A DNA stretch of 64,000 bases from DAMCZI01 sp032095175 (GCA_032095175.1 DAMCZI010000001.1:181716-245715), one strand, 5' to 3'; numbered from the stretch's first letter, positions 16,777 through 27,109 are shown. Notes: generated by a model not told the origin, from the sequence alone. Numbers and translations are program-made.

Positions 16777-17352
16777 ATGGGGATTTTTGTTATCTTTTTA
16801 AGTGCCATGCTGGTCAATAACTTTGTATTGTCAAGATTCCTTGGTATATGTTCATTCTTTGGAATATCAAAGAAGATTGATACTGCTGTTGGAATGGGAC
16901 TGGCTGTAACCTTTGTTATGACAATAGCCTCAATAGGTTCATATATAGTATACAATGGAATTTTAGCTCCTCTACATCTTGAATATCTGTACAACATTGC
17001 TTTTATACTGGTTATAGCAGCACTGGTACAGCTTGTTGAAATGATTATTAAAAAATACAGTCCAGGGCTATATAAGGCTCTAGGAATATATCTTCCATTG
17101 ATTACAACAAACTGTGTTATACTTGCTGTTGCAGTTATAAACATGAAGGAGAGCTATAACCTCTTAGAATCCATAGTAAATGGACTTGGAGCATCTCTTG
17201 GCTATATGCTTGCAATTGTACTGTTTGCAGGAATAAGAGAGAGAATTGATAGAAGTAACATACCTGAAGCATATAAGGGACTTCCTGTTACTATGATTAC
17301 AGCAGGATTAATGTCCATTGCATTTCTTGGCTTTAACGGACTATTATCTTAA
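16777..17352 (+). CDS. rnfA: Rnf complex subunit A
   Basis: RnfA is the membrane partner of RnfE. The 191-residue length and the motifs NNFVLSRFLGICSFFG near the N-terminus and YLPLITTNCVILAVAVINMK in the middle are typical; the Cys in each lies at a membrane position equivalent to the NqrD/NqrE cluster ligands. About six membrane helices are visible. AAGGAAAGGTGG is the ribosome site. It follows rnfE after 149 bases filled by a two-hairpin repeat, and precedes rnfB by 12 bases. Confidence 0.94.
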   Translation: MGIFVIFLSAMLVNNFVLSRFLGICSFFGISKKIDTAVGMGLAVTFVMTIASIGSYIVYNGILAPLHLEYLYNIAFILVIAALVQLVEMIIKKYSPGLYKALGIYLPLITTNCVILAVAVINMKESYNLLESIVNGLGASLGYMLAIVLFAGIRERIDRSNIPEAYKGLPVTMITAGLMSIAFLGFNGLLS

Positions 17353-17364
17353 GGCGGTGGTAGT

Positions 17365-18204
17365 ATGAATATAATGAATATAGTTTATGCCAGCTTAAGC
17401 CTTGGAGGGCTTGGGTTAATATTTGGAGTAGGCCTTGGATATGCATCAAAGAAGTTTGCAATTAAAGAGGATCCAAGAGTTGGATTAGTAAGAGCTGCAC
17501 TTCCTGGTGCCAACTGTGGAGGCTGTGGTTATCCTGGATGTGATGCATGTGCATCTGCCATAGTAAATAGAGAAGCAAAGTTTGATGCTTGTACTGTAGG
17601 CGGAGCCAAGGTTGCAAAGGAAGTTGGTAAGATACTTGGAATAGAAACCGGAGAAATAAAGGAAAAAGAAAGAAGAGCAGCTTTTGTAAAGTGTGGAGGA
17701 AGTTTAAAGCATAGAACTGCAAGAGCTGATTACAAGGGCGCGAAGGACTGTGCTGAGGCAGCAGCAATGGATATTACTGGATCAGCTGACTGTTCCTTTG
17801 GATGTATTGGTCTTGGAAGCTGTGTTGGTGTATGTAAATTTGGAGCAATAAGCATAGTTGATGGTATTGCTTTAGTTGATGAGGAAAAGTGCACAAGCTG
17901 TGGAGCCTGTGTCAAGGAATGTCCTAAGGGATTAATTGAGGTTGTACCAGTGAAAAACAGGGTGCGTGTTGTATGCAGTTCAAAGGAAAAAGGTAAGGCT
18001 GTTAAGGATGCATGCTCAGCAGGATGTATTGGGTGTACATTATGTGTGAAAGCTTGTAAATATGATGCAATTATATTTGAAGACAACCTTGCAAAGGTAG
18101 ATTATAAGAAGTGTGTACAATGTATGGAATGTGTAAAGAAATGTCCAACAAAGGCAATTAGGGCTATAATAGATGCTGTAGATGAAGCTGCAGCAAGTAA
18201 ATAA
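17365..18204 (+). CDS. rnfB: Rnf complex subunit B, multi-cluster ferredoxin protein
   Basis: RnfB is the likely entry point for electrons from reduced ferredoxin. One N-terminal helix (about 5-25) anchors it. Next is the RnfB-type cluster motif NCGGCGYPGCDAC with a further Cys in FDACTVGG. Ferredoxin-like cysteine sets follow: CSFGC...CVGVC, CTSCGACVKECPKG, CSAGCIGCTLCVKAC and CVQCMECVKKCP, enough for several [4Fe-4S] clusters. The 279-residue length is normal for clostridial RnfB. Ribosome site AGGCGGTGG precedes the ATG. It is the last gene of the operon; a strong terminator follows. Confidence 0.94.
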   Translation: MNIMNIVYASLSLGGLGLIFGVGLGYASKKFAIKEDPRVGLVRAALPGANCGGCGYPGCDACASAIVNREAKFDACTVGGAKVAKEVGKILGIETGEIKEKERRAAFVKCGGSLKHRTARADYKGAKDCAEAAAMDITGSADCSFGCIGLGSCVGVCKFGAISIVDGIALVDEEKCTSCGACVKECPKGLIEVVPVKNRVRVVCSSKEKGKAVKDACSAGCIGCTLCVKACKYDAIIFEDNLAKVDYKKCVQCMECVKKCPTKAIRAIIDAVDEAAASK

Positions 18205-18211
18205 TTTTTAA

Positions 18212-18250
18212 TAAAGGGATGTGGTGATTAATGCCACATCCCTTTATTTA
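18212..18250 (+). terminator. rnf operon terminator
   Basis: AAAGGGATGTGG pairs with CCACATCCCTTT, and a T-rich tract follows, eight bases after the rnfB stop. Confidence 0.85.
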
Positions 18251-18370
18251 TAAGTAATGTGGAAATGTTTTCTAATTATACTACATACAAGTTTCAATCA
18301 GCACTTCTGCTCTTATTTTTAATCCTAAACATGATAGTTTTGTACCTTCACTATTTTCAAAACAATATGG

Positions 18371-19018
18371 CTAGTTGCATGAGACATATTGTATGTTGGA
18401 TGTAAATTGTTTTATAGCTGTTACTTGTGGAAGTTCTATCCCAAAAGATATTAAGTATTTTTTTAAATCATCAATTATCTTTTGAGGAAGTGTATCATTA
18501 GCTTCATCATAATTTATGGAACAGCTATTTTCCATGTACACTGCATTAGGATATATTTTATTTTTAATTACATCATAAAACTCCTGCTTTTTCTTTAAAG
18601 AATTAAGTACAAAGTTAAATTGAAAAAATCCATATCCCATTGGATCAAGTTCATTATAATTCTTATTGAAATATTCTTTTTCATCACATTTAGAATATAC
18701 AGGATTCGGTATACGTGCAAGGAAAACTTCCATATTCTTCATTAAATACTCAAGATGTTGATCTTGTTTATTTTGTCGCCAAAAGGCTACTGCAAAATCA
18801 TTTACATTCTGTTCTTCATCCCAAGCATCTTTACTTGTTGTTCTGTACTTTCTTCTTAAAATATGCCCCATTTCATGTACTACATTAAACCAATAAAAAT
18901 ATCTCTTGTAAAACATTTCTACATTTTTAATGCTTTCTCCCAGTATATCAGCAATAGCTAACTTTAATTGTTCCGGAACTTCTTCCCAAGCTGCATAATA
19001 TAAGCAATAATCGCCCAT
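18371..19018 (-). CDS. Putative zinc metalloprotease-like protein (HExxH)
   Basis: This 215-residue protein contains HEMGH (48-52), preceded by an aromatic helix (YFYWFNVV) and followed 16 residues later by DEEQNVNDFAVAFW, like the third-ligand helix of ImmA/IrrE-type gluzincins. No signal peptide is present, so it is probably cytoplasmic. The C-terminal half is unfamiliar. ATG 19018 has GAGGCGG six bases upstream; the longer frame from 19072 has no ribosome site. It is a single gene on the minus strand. No helix-turn-helix partner of the kind seen with ImmA is adjacent, so the target is unknown. Confidence 0.65.
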   Translation of the reverse strand: MGDYCLYYAAWEEVPEQLKLAIADILGESIKNVEMFYKRYFYWFNVVHEMGHILRRKYRTTSKDAWDEEQNVNDFAVAFWRQNKQDQHLEYLMKNMEVFLARIPNPVYSKCDEKEYFNKNYNELDPMGYGFFQFNFVLNSLKKKQEFYDVIKNKIYPNAVYMENSCSINYDEANDTLPQKIIDDLKKYLISFGIELPQVTAIKQFTSNIQYVSCN

Positions 19019-19285
19019 ACCCAACCGCCTCTTCACATAAATTTTTATTTTATTAATCTTAAGCTCTAGCATAAATTATAGCAATAGATTCCATAAATGT
19101 CTATTACATGATAGTTATTTAAAATATAGCCAATTATTAAAAAAATTCTTCAGCTTTATGAAGTTAAACATTTTGACTTGTCACTCACAGGGTTGTAAAA
19201 TTTTTTTAGGTGGTATTATTTAAAATCAATTCATAGATCTCAGAGGTAAAATCATAAAACTAAATGAGAGAGTGTCGGTGATTAT

Positions 19286-21040
19286 ATGAAAAATAAAGTC
19301 ATATCGGATTTTTTAAAAAAGTATTGGACAAAATATCTGGCAGGAATAGCTTTTCTTATACTAAGTGCATATATTCAGACCCTTGCGCCAGCTATTCTGG
19401 GAAAGATAATTGATCTCTTGGAAAAATCAACTATAAATTCAAAAGCTGTTTTAACCTATACAGGTTATATGATTCTTGCAGCATTGGGTACCTTTGTTAC
19501 AAGGTTTATATGGAGATATTTCATCATGGGAAATGCAAGAAATATGGAATGCTATTTAAGACAGAGATTATTTGAGCATTTTCAAAGTTTACCTGTTGAG
19601 TTTTATAACACAAGAAAAACAGGAGACCTTGTGGCATATGCAGTAAATGATATATCGGCAGTAAGGCAAACCTTTGGTCCAGGTGTGGCATTGATAATAA
19701 ATGGAGTAGGATTAGGAACAATTTCTGTTATATCAATGATCGGGTCAGTTAATCTAAAGTTAACAGTTCTTTCACTATTGCCAATCCCAATAATAGTATT
19801 TATGATGATGAAAATAGGCGGTGAAATACAAAAGAGATTTAGAAAAGTACAGGAAAACTTTGCGGCAATTTCTGATAGAGCACAGGAAAACATTTCTGGA
19901 ATAAGAGTCATAAAATCATATGTGCAGGAGGATATGGAGGTAGAAAGGTTTGAAAAGCTAAATGATGATATGAAGGCATCCAATGTAAAAATGGTTAGGG
20001 TATCATCACTTACTTCTCCTTTAACACAGGCTCTGTTTGGAGTTAGCTTTATGATAAATCTTATATATGGAAGCAGCCTTGTAAAGCAGGGTGTTATTAC
20101 TCTTGGAGATTTTGTTGCTTTTAATGGCTACCTTACTATGATAATGAGACCTGTTATATCCATAGGAAGGGTTATAAACATATTTCAAAGAGGAATGGCA
20201 TCATACAAAAGGCTTAATGAAATATTTGAAGTTCAGCCAGCAGAAAAGGATTTAAACAAGATACCAACAACGGATAGGCTTGGTGGCAGCTTGGAAATCA
20301 AAAATTTAACCTTCAATTATCCAAATGCTGAAGAACCTGCATTAAAAAATATTAATCTAAAGCTTAACAGGGGGCAGGTACTAGGTATAATGGGTAAAAC
20401 AGGAAGTGGTAAAACAACGCTTATTAATGTTCTTTTAAGGCTTTATGATATTGAAGAGGGTAAGGTATTCTTTGATGGAAAGGATATTAATGATGTAACT
20501 GTGGATGTATTGAGGGAAAGTATTGGTTGTGTGCCGCAGGATAACTTCCTTTTTTCAGCTACAATTGATAACAATATAAGATTCTTTAGTGATGAGTATT
20601 CCGATGAGGATGTAGAAAACGCAGCAAAAATGAGCTTGATTTATCAATCAGTAATGGATTTCCCTGAGAAATTTGAAACCCTTGTCGGAGAAAGGGGAGT
20701 AAACCTTTCTGGAGGACAGAAACAAAGAATTTCAATTGCCAGGGCTATTATTAAAAACCCTTCAATTTTAATACTTGATGATTCCCTTTCAGCAGTAGAC
20801 ACAAAGACAGAAGAAAGTATACTTGAAAACTTAAAAGAAATATTACAGGAAAGAACAGGGATAATAATTGCAAACAGAGTTTCAGCAGTTAAAAATGCAG
20901 ATCAGATAGTCATAATGGATTCTGGTAGAATAGTTGAGAGGGGAACTCATGATGAGCTAATGGAGAAAAAGGGAATATACTTTGACCTGTATCAGGAGCA
21001 GATTGAGAGGGGAAAGAGGGTGGAACATATTGGGTGCTAA
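19286..21040 (+). CDS. ABC exporter subunit with degenerate ATPase site
   Basis: This 584-residue half-transporter has six N-terminal helices and a C-terminal ATPase: Walker A GKTGSGKTT near residue 370, signature LSGGQKQR, and Walker B ILILDDSLSAVD. The catalytic Glu after Walker B is Asp, and the switch His is replaced (IIIANRVSAV instead of AHR). This is the degenerate-site half of a heterodimeric exporter like TM287/288 or LmrCD. It overlaps the next gene by 11 bases, fitting a dimer made in equal amounts. The substrate is unknown: drugs, lipids or peptides are possible. Confidence 0.9.
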   Translation: MKNKVISDFLKKYWTKYLAGIAFLILSAYIQTLAPAILGKIIDLLEKSTINSKAVLTYTGYMILAALGTFVTRFIWRYFIMGNARNMECYLRQRLFEHFQSLPVEFYNTRKTGDLVAYAVNDISAVRQTFGPGVALIINGVGLGTISVISMIGSVNLKLTVLSLLPIPIIVFMMMKIGGEIQKRFRKVQENFAAISDRAQENISGIRVIKSYVQEDMEVERFEKLNDDMKASNVKMVRVSSLTSPLTQALFGVSFMINLIYGSSLVKQGVITLGDFVAFNGYLTMIMRPVISIGRVINIFQRGMASYKRLNEIFEVQPAEKDLNKIPTTDRLGGSLEIKNLTFNYPNAEEPALKNINLKLNRGQVLGIMGKTGSGKTTLINVLLRLYDIEEGKVFFDGKDINDVTVDVLRESIGCVPQDNFLFSATIDNNIRFFSDEYSDEDVENAAKMSLIYQSVMDFPEKFETLVGERGVNLSGGQKQRISIARAIIKNPSILILDDSLSAVDTKTEESILENLKEILQERTGIIIANRVSAVKNADQIVIMDSGRIVERGTHDELMEKKGIYFDLYQEQIERGKRVEHIGC

Positions 21041-22781
21041 AAGCTTAATAAATAGAAGTGTTTTGAGACTTATAAAAATGATGAAGCCCTACAAAGGAAA
21101 GGTAGTACTTGCTGCTATTTTTGTAATACTTGTAAATACAGCACAGCTTGCAAAACCATACATATTAAAGATTGTTATAGATGATTTTTTAATAAACGGG
21201 AAGATAGAGAGCGGGTTGTATTCAATTACTTCCATGGGAGTTTTATACATGCTGGTCACCGCGGCAAGCTCAACTCTTACAATAGGTCAGGTAAATCTGA
21301 TGAATCGTGCCAGTCAGGAGATTCTTTGCAGCCTAAGAAAGGGACTTTTTGAGCACATACAGCACCTTCCTTTAAAAACATTGGACAGGTTTTCTTCAGG
21401 AAGGCTTATAACAAGGGTTACAAATGATGTAGAAGCATTGGATGAGATGTTTACAGAGGTCCTTTTAAATATGTTTAAGGATGTTTTTCTACTTCTAGGA
21501 ATTATTGTTGTAATGCTTAGAATGAATATAAAGCTGGCCCTTATAAGTTTTAGTGTTATACCCTTTATATTTATGATAACCTTCTACCTTAAAGGAAGGA
21601 TAAAAAGCAATTTTAAGGTTATGAAGGCTTTAATAGGAAGAATAAATGGATTCTTTGCAGAGAACATATCTGGAATGAAGGTTGTTCAGATTTTCAGAAG
21701 AGAAGAAGAAAAAAGAAAAGAATTTGAAGATCTAAATGATGAGTATTTTAATTCAACGATATTTAATGTTAGAATGAACAGCTTTTTAAGACCACTTATT
21801 GAGATATTTGAAACCATAGCTATTTCACTTTTAATATGGTACGGAATGGGTAAAATAGCAGGCCATACACTTGAACTTGGTGTACTGTATGCATTTACAA
21901 ACTATATAAAGCAGTTCTTTGAGCCTGTAAATGATATGGCTGAAAACTATAGTACAATACAGTCTGCAGTTGTTTCAGCAGAAAGAATATTTGAACTTTT
22001 AGACTTGAATGAGGATATTGAGGATTTGGATAGTGGAATGGAGGTTCCTGCCTTTAGAGGTGAGATAGAATTTAAAAATGTTTGGTTTGCTTATAAAGAT
22101 GAGAAATGGATTCTTAAGGATGTAAGCTTTAAGATTAAAAAAGGAGAAACAGCAGCCTTCGTTGGAGCAACTGGAGCTGGAAAGACAACAATAATAAGTC
22201 TTCTTTCAAGATTTTATAAAATACAAAAGGGTGAAATATTAATAGATGGAATAAATATAAATGATATAAGTCTTAGATCCCTAAGAAGAAATATAGGGGT
22301 TATCCTTCAGGATGTATTTCTTTTTTCTGGAGATATCAAGGGAAACATTGCCTTAAATACCGATATTTCAAATGAAGATATAGCTAAAGCCATAGAATTG
22401 TCTCAGGCAGATTCCTTTATAAATGAGTTTTCAGATGGAATAGATGAAAGGGTTATGGAAAGGGGAAGCACCTTTTCAGCAGGACAGAGGCAGCTTTTAT
22501 CCTTTGCAAGGGCCATTGCCCATAACCCCTCAATAATGATACTTGACGAGGCAACAGCAAACATAGATACAAAGACTGAAATGCTCATACAAAAATCCAT
22601 TGAAAATATATCAAAAAATCGTACAACAATAATAATCGCCCATAGGCTTTCAACTATTAGAAATGCTGATAAGATAATTGTTTTAAAGCATGGCAAAATA
22701 GTAGAAATGGGCAATCATGATGAACTCTTGAAAGTTGAAGGATATTATAGGGAGCTTTATACTGCTCAATTTGCATCATAA
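21030..22781 (+). CDS. ABC exporter subunit with catalytic ATPase Glu
   Basis: This 583-residue half-transporter is the partner of the preceding gene. It has six helices, then Walker A GATGAGKTT, Walker B MILDEATANID with the catalytic Glu, and the switch His in IIIAHRLSTI. Its signature is FSAGQRQ instead of LSGGQ, the usual asymmetry in heterodimeric exporters, where the altered signature completes the partner's degenerate site. The start is taken as TTG 21030, with GAGGGTGG upstream; a longer frame from 20982 lies wholly within the preceding gene and is unlikely. Confidence 0.9.
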   Translation: MGAKSLINRSVLRLIKMMKPYKGKVVLAAIFVILVNTAQLAKPYILKIVIDDFLINGKIESGLYSITSMGVLYMLVTAASSTLTIGQVNLMNRASQEILCSLRKGLFEHIQHLPLKTLDRFSSGRLITRVTNDVEALDEMFTEVLLNMFKDVFLLLGIIVVMLRMNIKLALISFSVIPFIFMITFYLKGRIKSNFKVMKALIGRINGFFAENISGMKVVQIFRREEEKRKEFEDLNDEYFNSTIFNVRMNSFLRPLIEIFETIAISLLIWYGMGKIAGHTLELGVLYAFTNYIKQFFEPVNDMAENYSTIQSAVVSAERIFELLDLNEDIEDLDSGMEVPAFRGEIEFKNVWFAYKDEKWILKDVSFKIKKGETAAFVGATGAGKTTIISLLSRFYKIQKGEILIDGININDISLRSLRRNIGVILQDVFLFSGDIKGNIALNTDISNEDIAKAIELSQADSFINEFSDGIDERVMERGSTFSAGQRQLLSFARAIAHNPSIMILDEATANIDTKTEMLIQKSIENISKNRTTIIIAHRLSTIRNADKIIVLKHGKIVEMGNHDELLKVEGYYRELYTAQFAS

Positions 22782-22835
22782 CAATAATGAAATAAAAAGC
22801 ATATGCTATATTTAAATAATAATATTATATCGCCC

Positions 22836-22920
22836 CAGTGCCAGACGTGTGGCAAGTTGATAACCTTAGTTTACTTCTAAGGCTATCAGTTTACTACTTG
22901 CTACGTGTCTGGCACTTTTC
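22836..22920. repeat. Modular long hairpin element, copy 1
   Basis: An outer stem pairs AGTGCCAGACGTGTGGCAAGT with ACTTGCTACGTGTCTGGCACT apart from a few mismatches, and an inner stem pairs TAACCTTAG with CTAAGGCTA. The outer module is shared with the centre of the element at 41429-41581. It may act as terminator for the ABC operon. Confidence 0.65.
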
Positions 22921-23035
22921 AGTTTTCGGTGTGGTTTTTATTAATTTATTATTCAAAAGCCAATGCAAAATTTATTAAAGTGTCGAAAAATGACGAAATA
23001 GTATGAATAATTCAAATAAATATTAAATATAAATG

Positions 23036-23065
23036 TTGCAAAATATTATAAATATTATGTATAAT
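23036..23065 (+). promoter_or_regulatory. Predicted promoter of the permease gene
   Basis: TTGCAA (23036-23041) and TATAAT (23060-23065) are 18 bases apart, 52 bases before the permease ATG. Confidence 0.6.
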
Positions 23066-23117
23066 AGAAATCGCGTTGTGATATATTTTATAAGCCAAAG
23101 CTTAAAGGAGGAAAAAT

Positions 23118-24641
23118 ATGAGCTCAAAGGCAAAAACTACAAACAAGTTAACGCTGGTATCATTAATTCTTATGATTTTTACCTCGGTATTTGGATTTAA
23201 TAACATACCAAGGGCATTTTACAAAATGGGATATGGTGCAATACCATGGTATATCCTTTCTGCAATTACATTCTTCATCCCATTTGCATTTATGATGGCA
23301 GAGTATGGCGCTGCTTTTAAGAATGAAAAGGGTGGTATCTACTCCTGGATGGAAAAATCCGTTGGAGCGAAGTATGCATTTGTTGGAACCTTCATGTGGT
23401 ACGCATCCTACATCATTTGGATGGTTAATGTTGCTACAGTAGTATGGATACCTTTATCAAATGCTATATTTGGAAAGGATACAACAGGAACATGGTCACT
23501 GTTTGGACTTAATACAACTCAGACTCTAGGAGTATTAGGTGTAATTTGGATATTATTTGTAACATTTACTGCAACAAAGGGTTTGGAAAAGATTAAGAAG
23601 ATAACCTCAGCAGGTGGTACTGCAGTTGCACTTTTAAATATTGTGTTGTTAGTTGGAGCGATAGCTGTTTTAATAGGAAACCATGGACAATTAGCACAGC
23701 CTATTGTTAATGCTTCTTCATTTATTCAGTCTCCAAATCCTAAATTTGTTGGAAACACAGTTGCTATATTAGGATTCCTAGTTTATGCTGTATTCGCCTA
23801 TGGCGGTATAGAGGTAGTTGGTGGATTGGTTGATCAGACTGAAAATGCTGAAAAGACATTCCCTAAGGGTGTTGCAATGTCAGCTATAGTAATAGCTATT
23901 GGATACTCAGTTGGTATATTCATGGTTGGTATATTTACAAACTGGGCTAGTGTACTAAATGTAAAGGGTGTACACATGGGAAACATCGGTTATGTAGTTA
24001 TGGCTAACCTTGGATTCCAAATTGGACAGGCATTTGGAGCAACTCAGGCTGCTTCCTTAACAATAGGTGCATGGTTTGCAAGATTCGTTGGTGTTTCAAT
24101 GTTCCTTGCATATACAGGAGCATTCTTTACACTAACTTATGCACCACTTAAGCAGATGATTGAGGGTACTCCAGCTCAATTATGGCCAGGAAAGCTTGGA
24201 CAGGTAAAGGATGGAATGCCAGTATATGCTATGTGGATTCAGGGTGTTATAGTTATAGCAATGATACTACTTGTATCCTTTGGTGGAGAAGGCGCAGCAA
24301 AGTTCTTTGACAAGCTTGTATTGATGACAAACGTTGCGATGACAATACCATATATGTTTATAGCTGGAGCATTTGCTTCCTTTAAGAGAAAATCAGAAAT
24401 TCATAAGCCATTTGAAGTATTTAAGAGCTATAATAGTGCATTGATTTCTATGATAATAGTTATATTTACAGTAGGATTTGCTAACTTCTTCTCAATAATA
24501 GAACCAGCACTAGGTGGAGATATTGCATCAACAATTTGGAGTATAGCTGGACCTGTATTCTTTACAATAGTTGCACTAATAATGTTTGGAAGATATGAAA
24601 AGAAGTGCAATCAACAAATTGATGTAAATAAAGCTGCTTAA
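23118..24641 (+). CDS. APC-superfamily amino acid permease, YjeM-like
   Basis: This 507-residue protein has about twelve membrane segments. The start, LVSLILMIFTSVFGFNNIPR, and the segment MAEYGAAFKNEKGGIYSWME resemble the YjeM/GadC glutamate-GABA branch of the APC superfamily, where helix 1 binds the amino acid backbone. It probably exchanges or imports amino acids at the cytoplasmic membrane. AAAGGAGG precedes the ATG, a good promoter lies upstream and a terminator downstream, so it is a single-gene unit. The exact substrate is not evident. Confidence 0.85.
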   Translation: MSSKAKTTNKLTLVSLILMIFTSVFGFNNIPRAFYKMGYGAIPWYILSAITFFIPFAFMMAEYGAAFKNEKGGIYSWMEKSVGAKYAFVGTFMWYASYIIWMVNVATVVWIPLSNAIFGKDTTGTWSLFGLNTTQTLGVLGVIWILFVTFTATKGLEKIKKITSAGGTAVALLNIVLLVGAIAVLIGNHGQLAQPIVNASSFIQSPNPKFVGNTVAILGFLVYAVFAYGGIEVVGGLVDQTENAEKTFPKGVAMSAIVIAIGYSVGIFMVGIFTNWASVLNVKGVHMGNIGYVVMANLGFQIGQAFGATQAASLTIGAWFARFVGVSMFLAYTGAFFTLTYAPLKQMIEGTPAQLWPGKLGQVKDGMPVYAMWIQGVIVIAMILLVSFGGEGAAKFFDKLVLMTNVAMTIPYMFIAGAFASFKRKSEIHKPFEVFKSYNSALISMIIVIFTVGFANFFSIIEPALGGDIASTIWSIAGPVFFTIVALIMFGRYEKKCNQQIDVNKAA

Positions 24642-24685
24642 TAAAAAATGATTTTGAATTTTTAGCAGTAAAACCATATATAAAT

Positions 24686-24736
24686 AAAGCCAGGTATATT
24701 ATAGAATTTAGTTCTTTAGTATACCTGGCTTTTTTA
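24686..24736 (+). terminator. Permease terminator
   Basis: AAAGCCAGGTATA pairs with TATACCTGGCTTT, followed by TTTT. Confidence 0.85.
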
Positions 24737-24816
24737 TTATTTGGAGTTTTAATAAGTATTACATTGGTTTTTGTGATAAAATAAGTAATAGTTGTTTTGA
24801 AAGGAATGTTGATGAT

Positions 24817-27006
24817 ATGAAAAAGATATTGGTATTGGCTGAAAAGCCTTCCGTTGGAAGGGATTTGGCAAGGGTATTGAATTGCAATAGAAAGGGAAAT
24901 GGATGCCTTGAGGGTGAAAAATATATTGTTACCTGGGCACTAGGCCACTTAGTTACACTGGCTGACCCAGAGGAGTATGATAAAAAATATAAAGCATGGA
25001 GAATAGAGGATTTACCAATGCTTCCAGAGTACATGAAGCTTGTTGTTATAAGGCAGAGTGCTAAGCAGTATAATGCTGTTAAGGAGCAAATGAATAGAAA
25101 TGATGTAGAGGAAATAGTTATTGCAACAGATGCTGGAAGAGAAGGAGAGCTTGTTGCAAGATGGATAATAGAAAAGGCTCATATTAGAAAGCCTTTAAAG
25201 CGTTTATGGATTTCCTCTGTTACCGATAAGGCTATAAAGGATGGATTTAGAAGCCTTAGGGATGGAAGAGACTATGAGAATCTTTATGCATCAGCAGTTG
25301 CAAGAGCAGAGGCAGATTGGATAGTTGGAATAAATGCAACACGTGCATTAACCTGTAAATATAATGCCCAGCTTTCATGCGGAAGGGTTCAGACTCCAAC
25401 CCTTGCTATAATAGCTAAAAGGGAAGAGGAGATTAAAAATTTCAAGCCCAAAACCTTTTATGGTATAAAAGCAGTATCCGATGGATTAAGGCTTACATGG
25501 CAGGATGGCAAAACAAAGGATACCAGGACATTCGATAGAAATAAATGTGATAAAATCATTGCAGATTTAAAAAATAAAAAGGCTGAGATTATTGAGGTAG
25601 ATAGAACACAGAAGAAATCATATTCACCTCAGCTGTATGATCTAACAGAGCTTCAAAGGGATGCAAATAAAAGGTACAATTTTTCTGCCAAGGAAACATT
25701 GTCAATTATGCAGAGGCTTTATGAACACCATAAGGTATTAACTTACCCAAGAACAGATTCAAGGTATGTAACAACGGATATTGTTGATACACTTAAGGAC
25801 AGGGTTAAAGCCTGTGGAGTTGGACCATTTACAAAGCCAGCTTTTGTTGTAATGAAAAATCCAATAAAGGCAAACAAGTCCTTCGTAGATAACAGCAGAG
25901 TCTCGGATCACCATGCAATAATACCTACGGAACAAAGTGTTTCACTGAGTTCATTAAGTGATACGGAAAGAAAAATATATGAACTTGTTGTTAGAAGATT
26001 CCTTGCTGTTTTATATCCTCCATATGAATATGAGGAAGTAACAGTAAGGGCAAAAATAGGGGATGAAGCTTTTTTTGCCAAAGGAAAAACTACAATTAAG
26101 CTTGGCTGGAAGGAGGTATACGAAAGAGATATTGATGATGAAGATTCAAGAGATGATGCTTCTGAAAAGATACCTCAGAATATTAAAAAGGGCGATGTTT
26201 TAAATGTATCAGCTATTACCCAGACAAAGGGTGAAACAAAGCCTACAGCACCATTTAATGAGGCAACGCTTCTTTCTGCTATGGAGAACCCGGCAAAATA
26301 CATGGAAACTCAGAACAAGGAGCTAATCAAGACAATTGGCGAAACTGGAGGACTTGGTACCGTTGCAACAAGAGCGGACATTATTGAAAAGCTCTTTAAT
26401 ACCTTCCTTATTGAAAAAAGAGGAAAGGATATATTTGTGACATCAAAGGGACAGCAATTATTGGAACTTGTTCCTGAGGATTTGAAATCTCCTGAGTTAA
26501 CTGCTCAGTGGGAGCAGAAGCTTACATCCATTTCAAAGGGAAAGCTTAACAAAAACCTATTTGTTGGAGATATGAGAAAATATGCAGTATCAGCTGTTAA
26601 TCAGATAAAGGAAAGCGAAGAAAAGTTCAGACATGATAACCTTACAAGAACAAAATGCCCTGAATGCGGTAAATACATGCTTGAGGTTAATGGCAAAAAA
26701 GGTAAGATGCTTGTTTGTCAGGATAGAGAGTGCGGCTACAGAAGAGGAGTTTCAAGAATTACAAACGCTAGATGTCCTGAATGTCATAAGAAGCTAGAAC
26801 TTCAAGGAGAAGGTGAAGGACAGATTTTTGTATGCGGATGCGGCTACAGAGAAAAGCTTTCTGCTTTTAATGAGAGAAAGAAACAGGAAAGCAACAAAGT
26901 TTCAAAAAATGATGTATCAAGGTTCTTAAGACAACAGCAAAAATCAAATGATGAACCTATGAATTCAGCTCTTGCAGATGCTTTATCAAAGCTTAAATTA
27001 AAATAA
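24817..27006 (+). CDS. topB: DNA topoisomerase III
   Basis: This type IA topoisomerase cuts one DNA strand and passes another, helping resolve recombination and replication intermediates. The 729 residues start with the Toprim domain (LAEKPSVGRDLARVL; DAGREGELVAR has acidic metal ligands nearby). The catalytic Tyr is Tyr310 in LTYPRTDSRY. Family motifs SCGRVQTPTLAII and TRADIIEKLF are present. The C-terminus carries two zinc-ribbon-like segments (CPECGKYM...CQDRECGY and CPECHKKL...CGCGY) and a Lys/Gln-rich tail. A single gene with its own terminator. Confidence 0.95.
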   Translation: MKKILVLAEKPSVGRDLARVLNCNRKGNGCLEGEKYIVTWALGHLVTLADPEEYDKKYKAWRIEDLPMLPEYMKLVVIRQSAKQYNAVKEQMNRNDVEEIVIATDAGREGELVARWIIEKAHIRKPLKRLWISSVTDKAIKDGFRSLRDGRDYENLYASAVARAEADWIVGINATRALTCKYNAQLSCGRVQTPTLAIIAKREEEIKNFKPKTFYGIKAVSDGLRLTWQDGKTKDTRTFDRNKCDKIIADLKNKKAEIIEVDRTQKKSYSPQLYDLTELQRDANKRYNFSAKETLSIMQRLYEHHKVLTYPRTDSRYVTTDIVDTLKDRVKACGVGPFTKPAFVVMKNPIKANKSFVDNSRVSDHHAIIPTEQSVSLSSLSDTERKIYELVVRRFLAVLYPPYEYEEVTVRAKIGDEAFFAKGKTTIKLGWKEVYERDIDDEDSRDDASEKIPQNIKKGDVLNVSAITQTKGETKPTAPFNEATLLSAMENPAKYMETQNKELIKTIGETGGLGTVATRADIIEKLFNTFLIEKRGKDIFVTSKGQQLLELVPEDLKSPELTAQWEQKLTSISKGKLNKNLFVGDMRKYAVSAVNQIKESEEKFRHDNLTRTKCPECGKYMLEVNGKKGKMLVCQDRECGYRRGVSRITNARCPECHKKLELQGEGEGQIFVCGCGYREKLSAFNERKKQESNKVSKNDVSRFLRQQQKSNDEPMNSALADALSKLKLK

Positions 27007-27019
27007 ATGTGTAAATACT

Positions 27020-27049
27020 AAAAAAGGTCAGCAGTGCTGGCCTCTTTTA
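27020..27049 (+). terminator. topB terminator
   Basis: AAAAGGTCAGCA pairs with TGCTGGCCTCTTTT, 14 bases after the stop. Confidence 0.8.
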
Positions 27050-27109
27050 GTATAATCATAAAACTATTTACTACAAGGGTGGCAGTTCATAGTACCTTAT
27101 TGAAAAATG

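Noticed and set aside
20982..21029. Sixteen-residue N-terminal extension of the second ABC subunit
   Set aside because: It lies wholly within the preceding gene and has no ribosome site; TTG 21030 follows GAGGGTGG.
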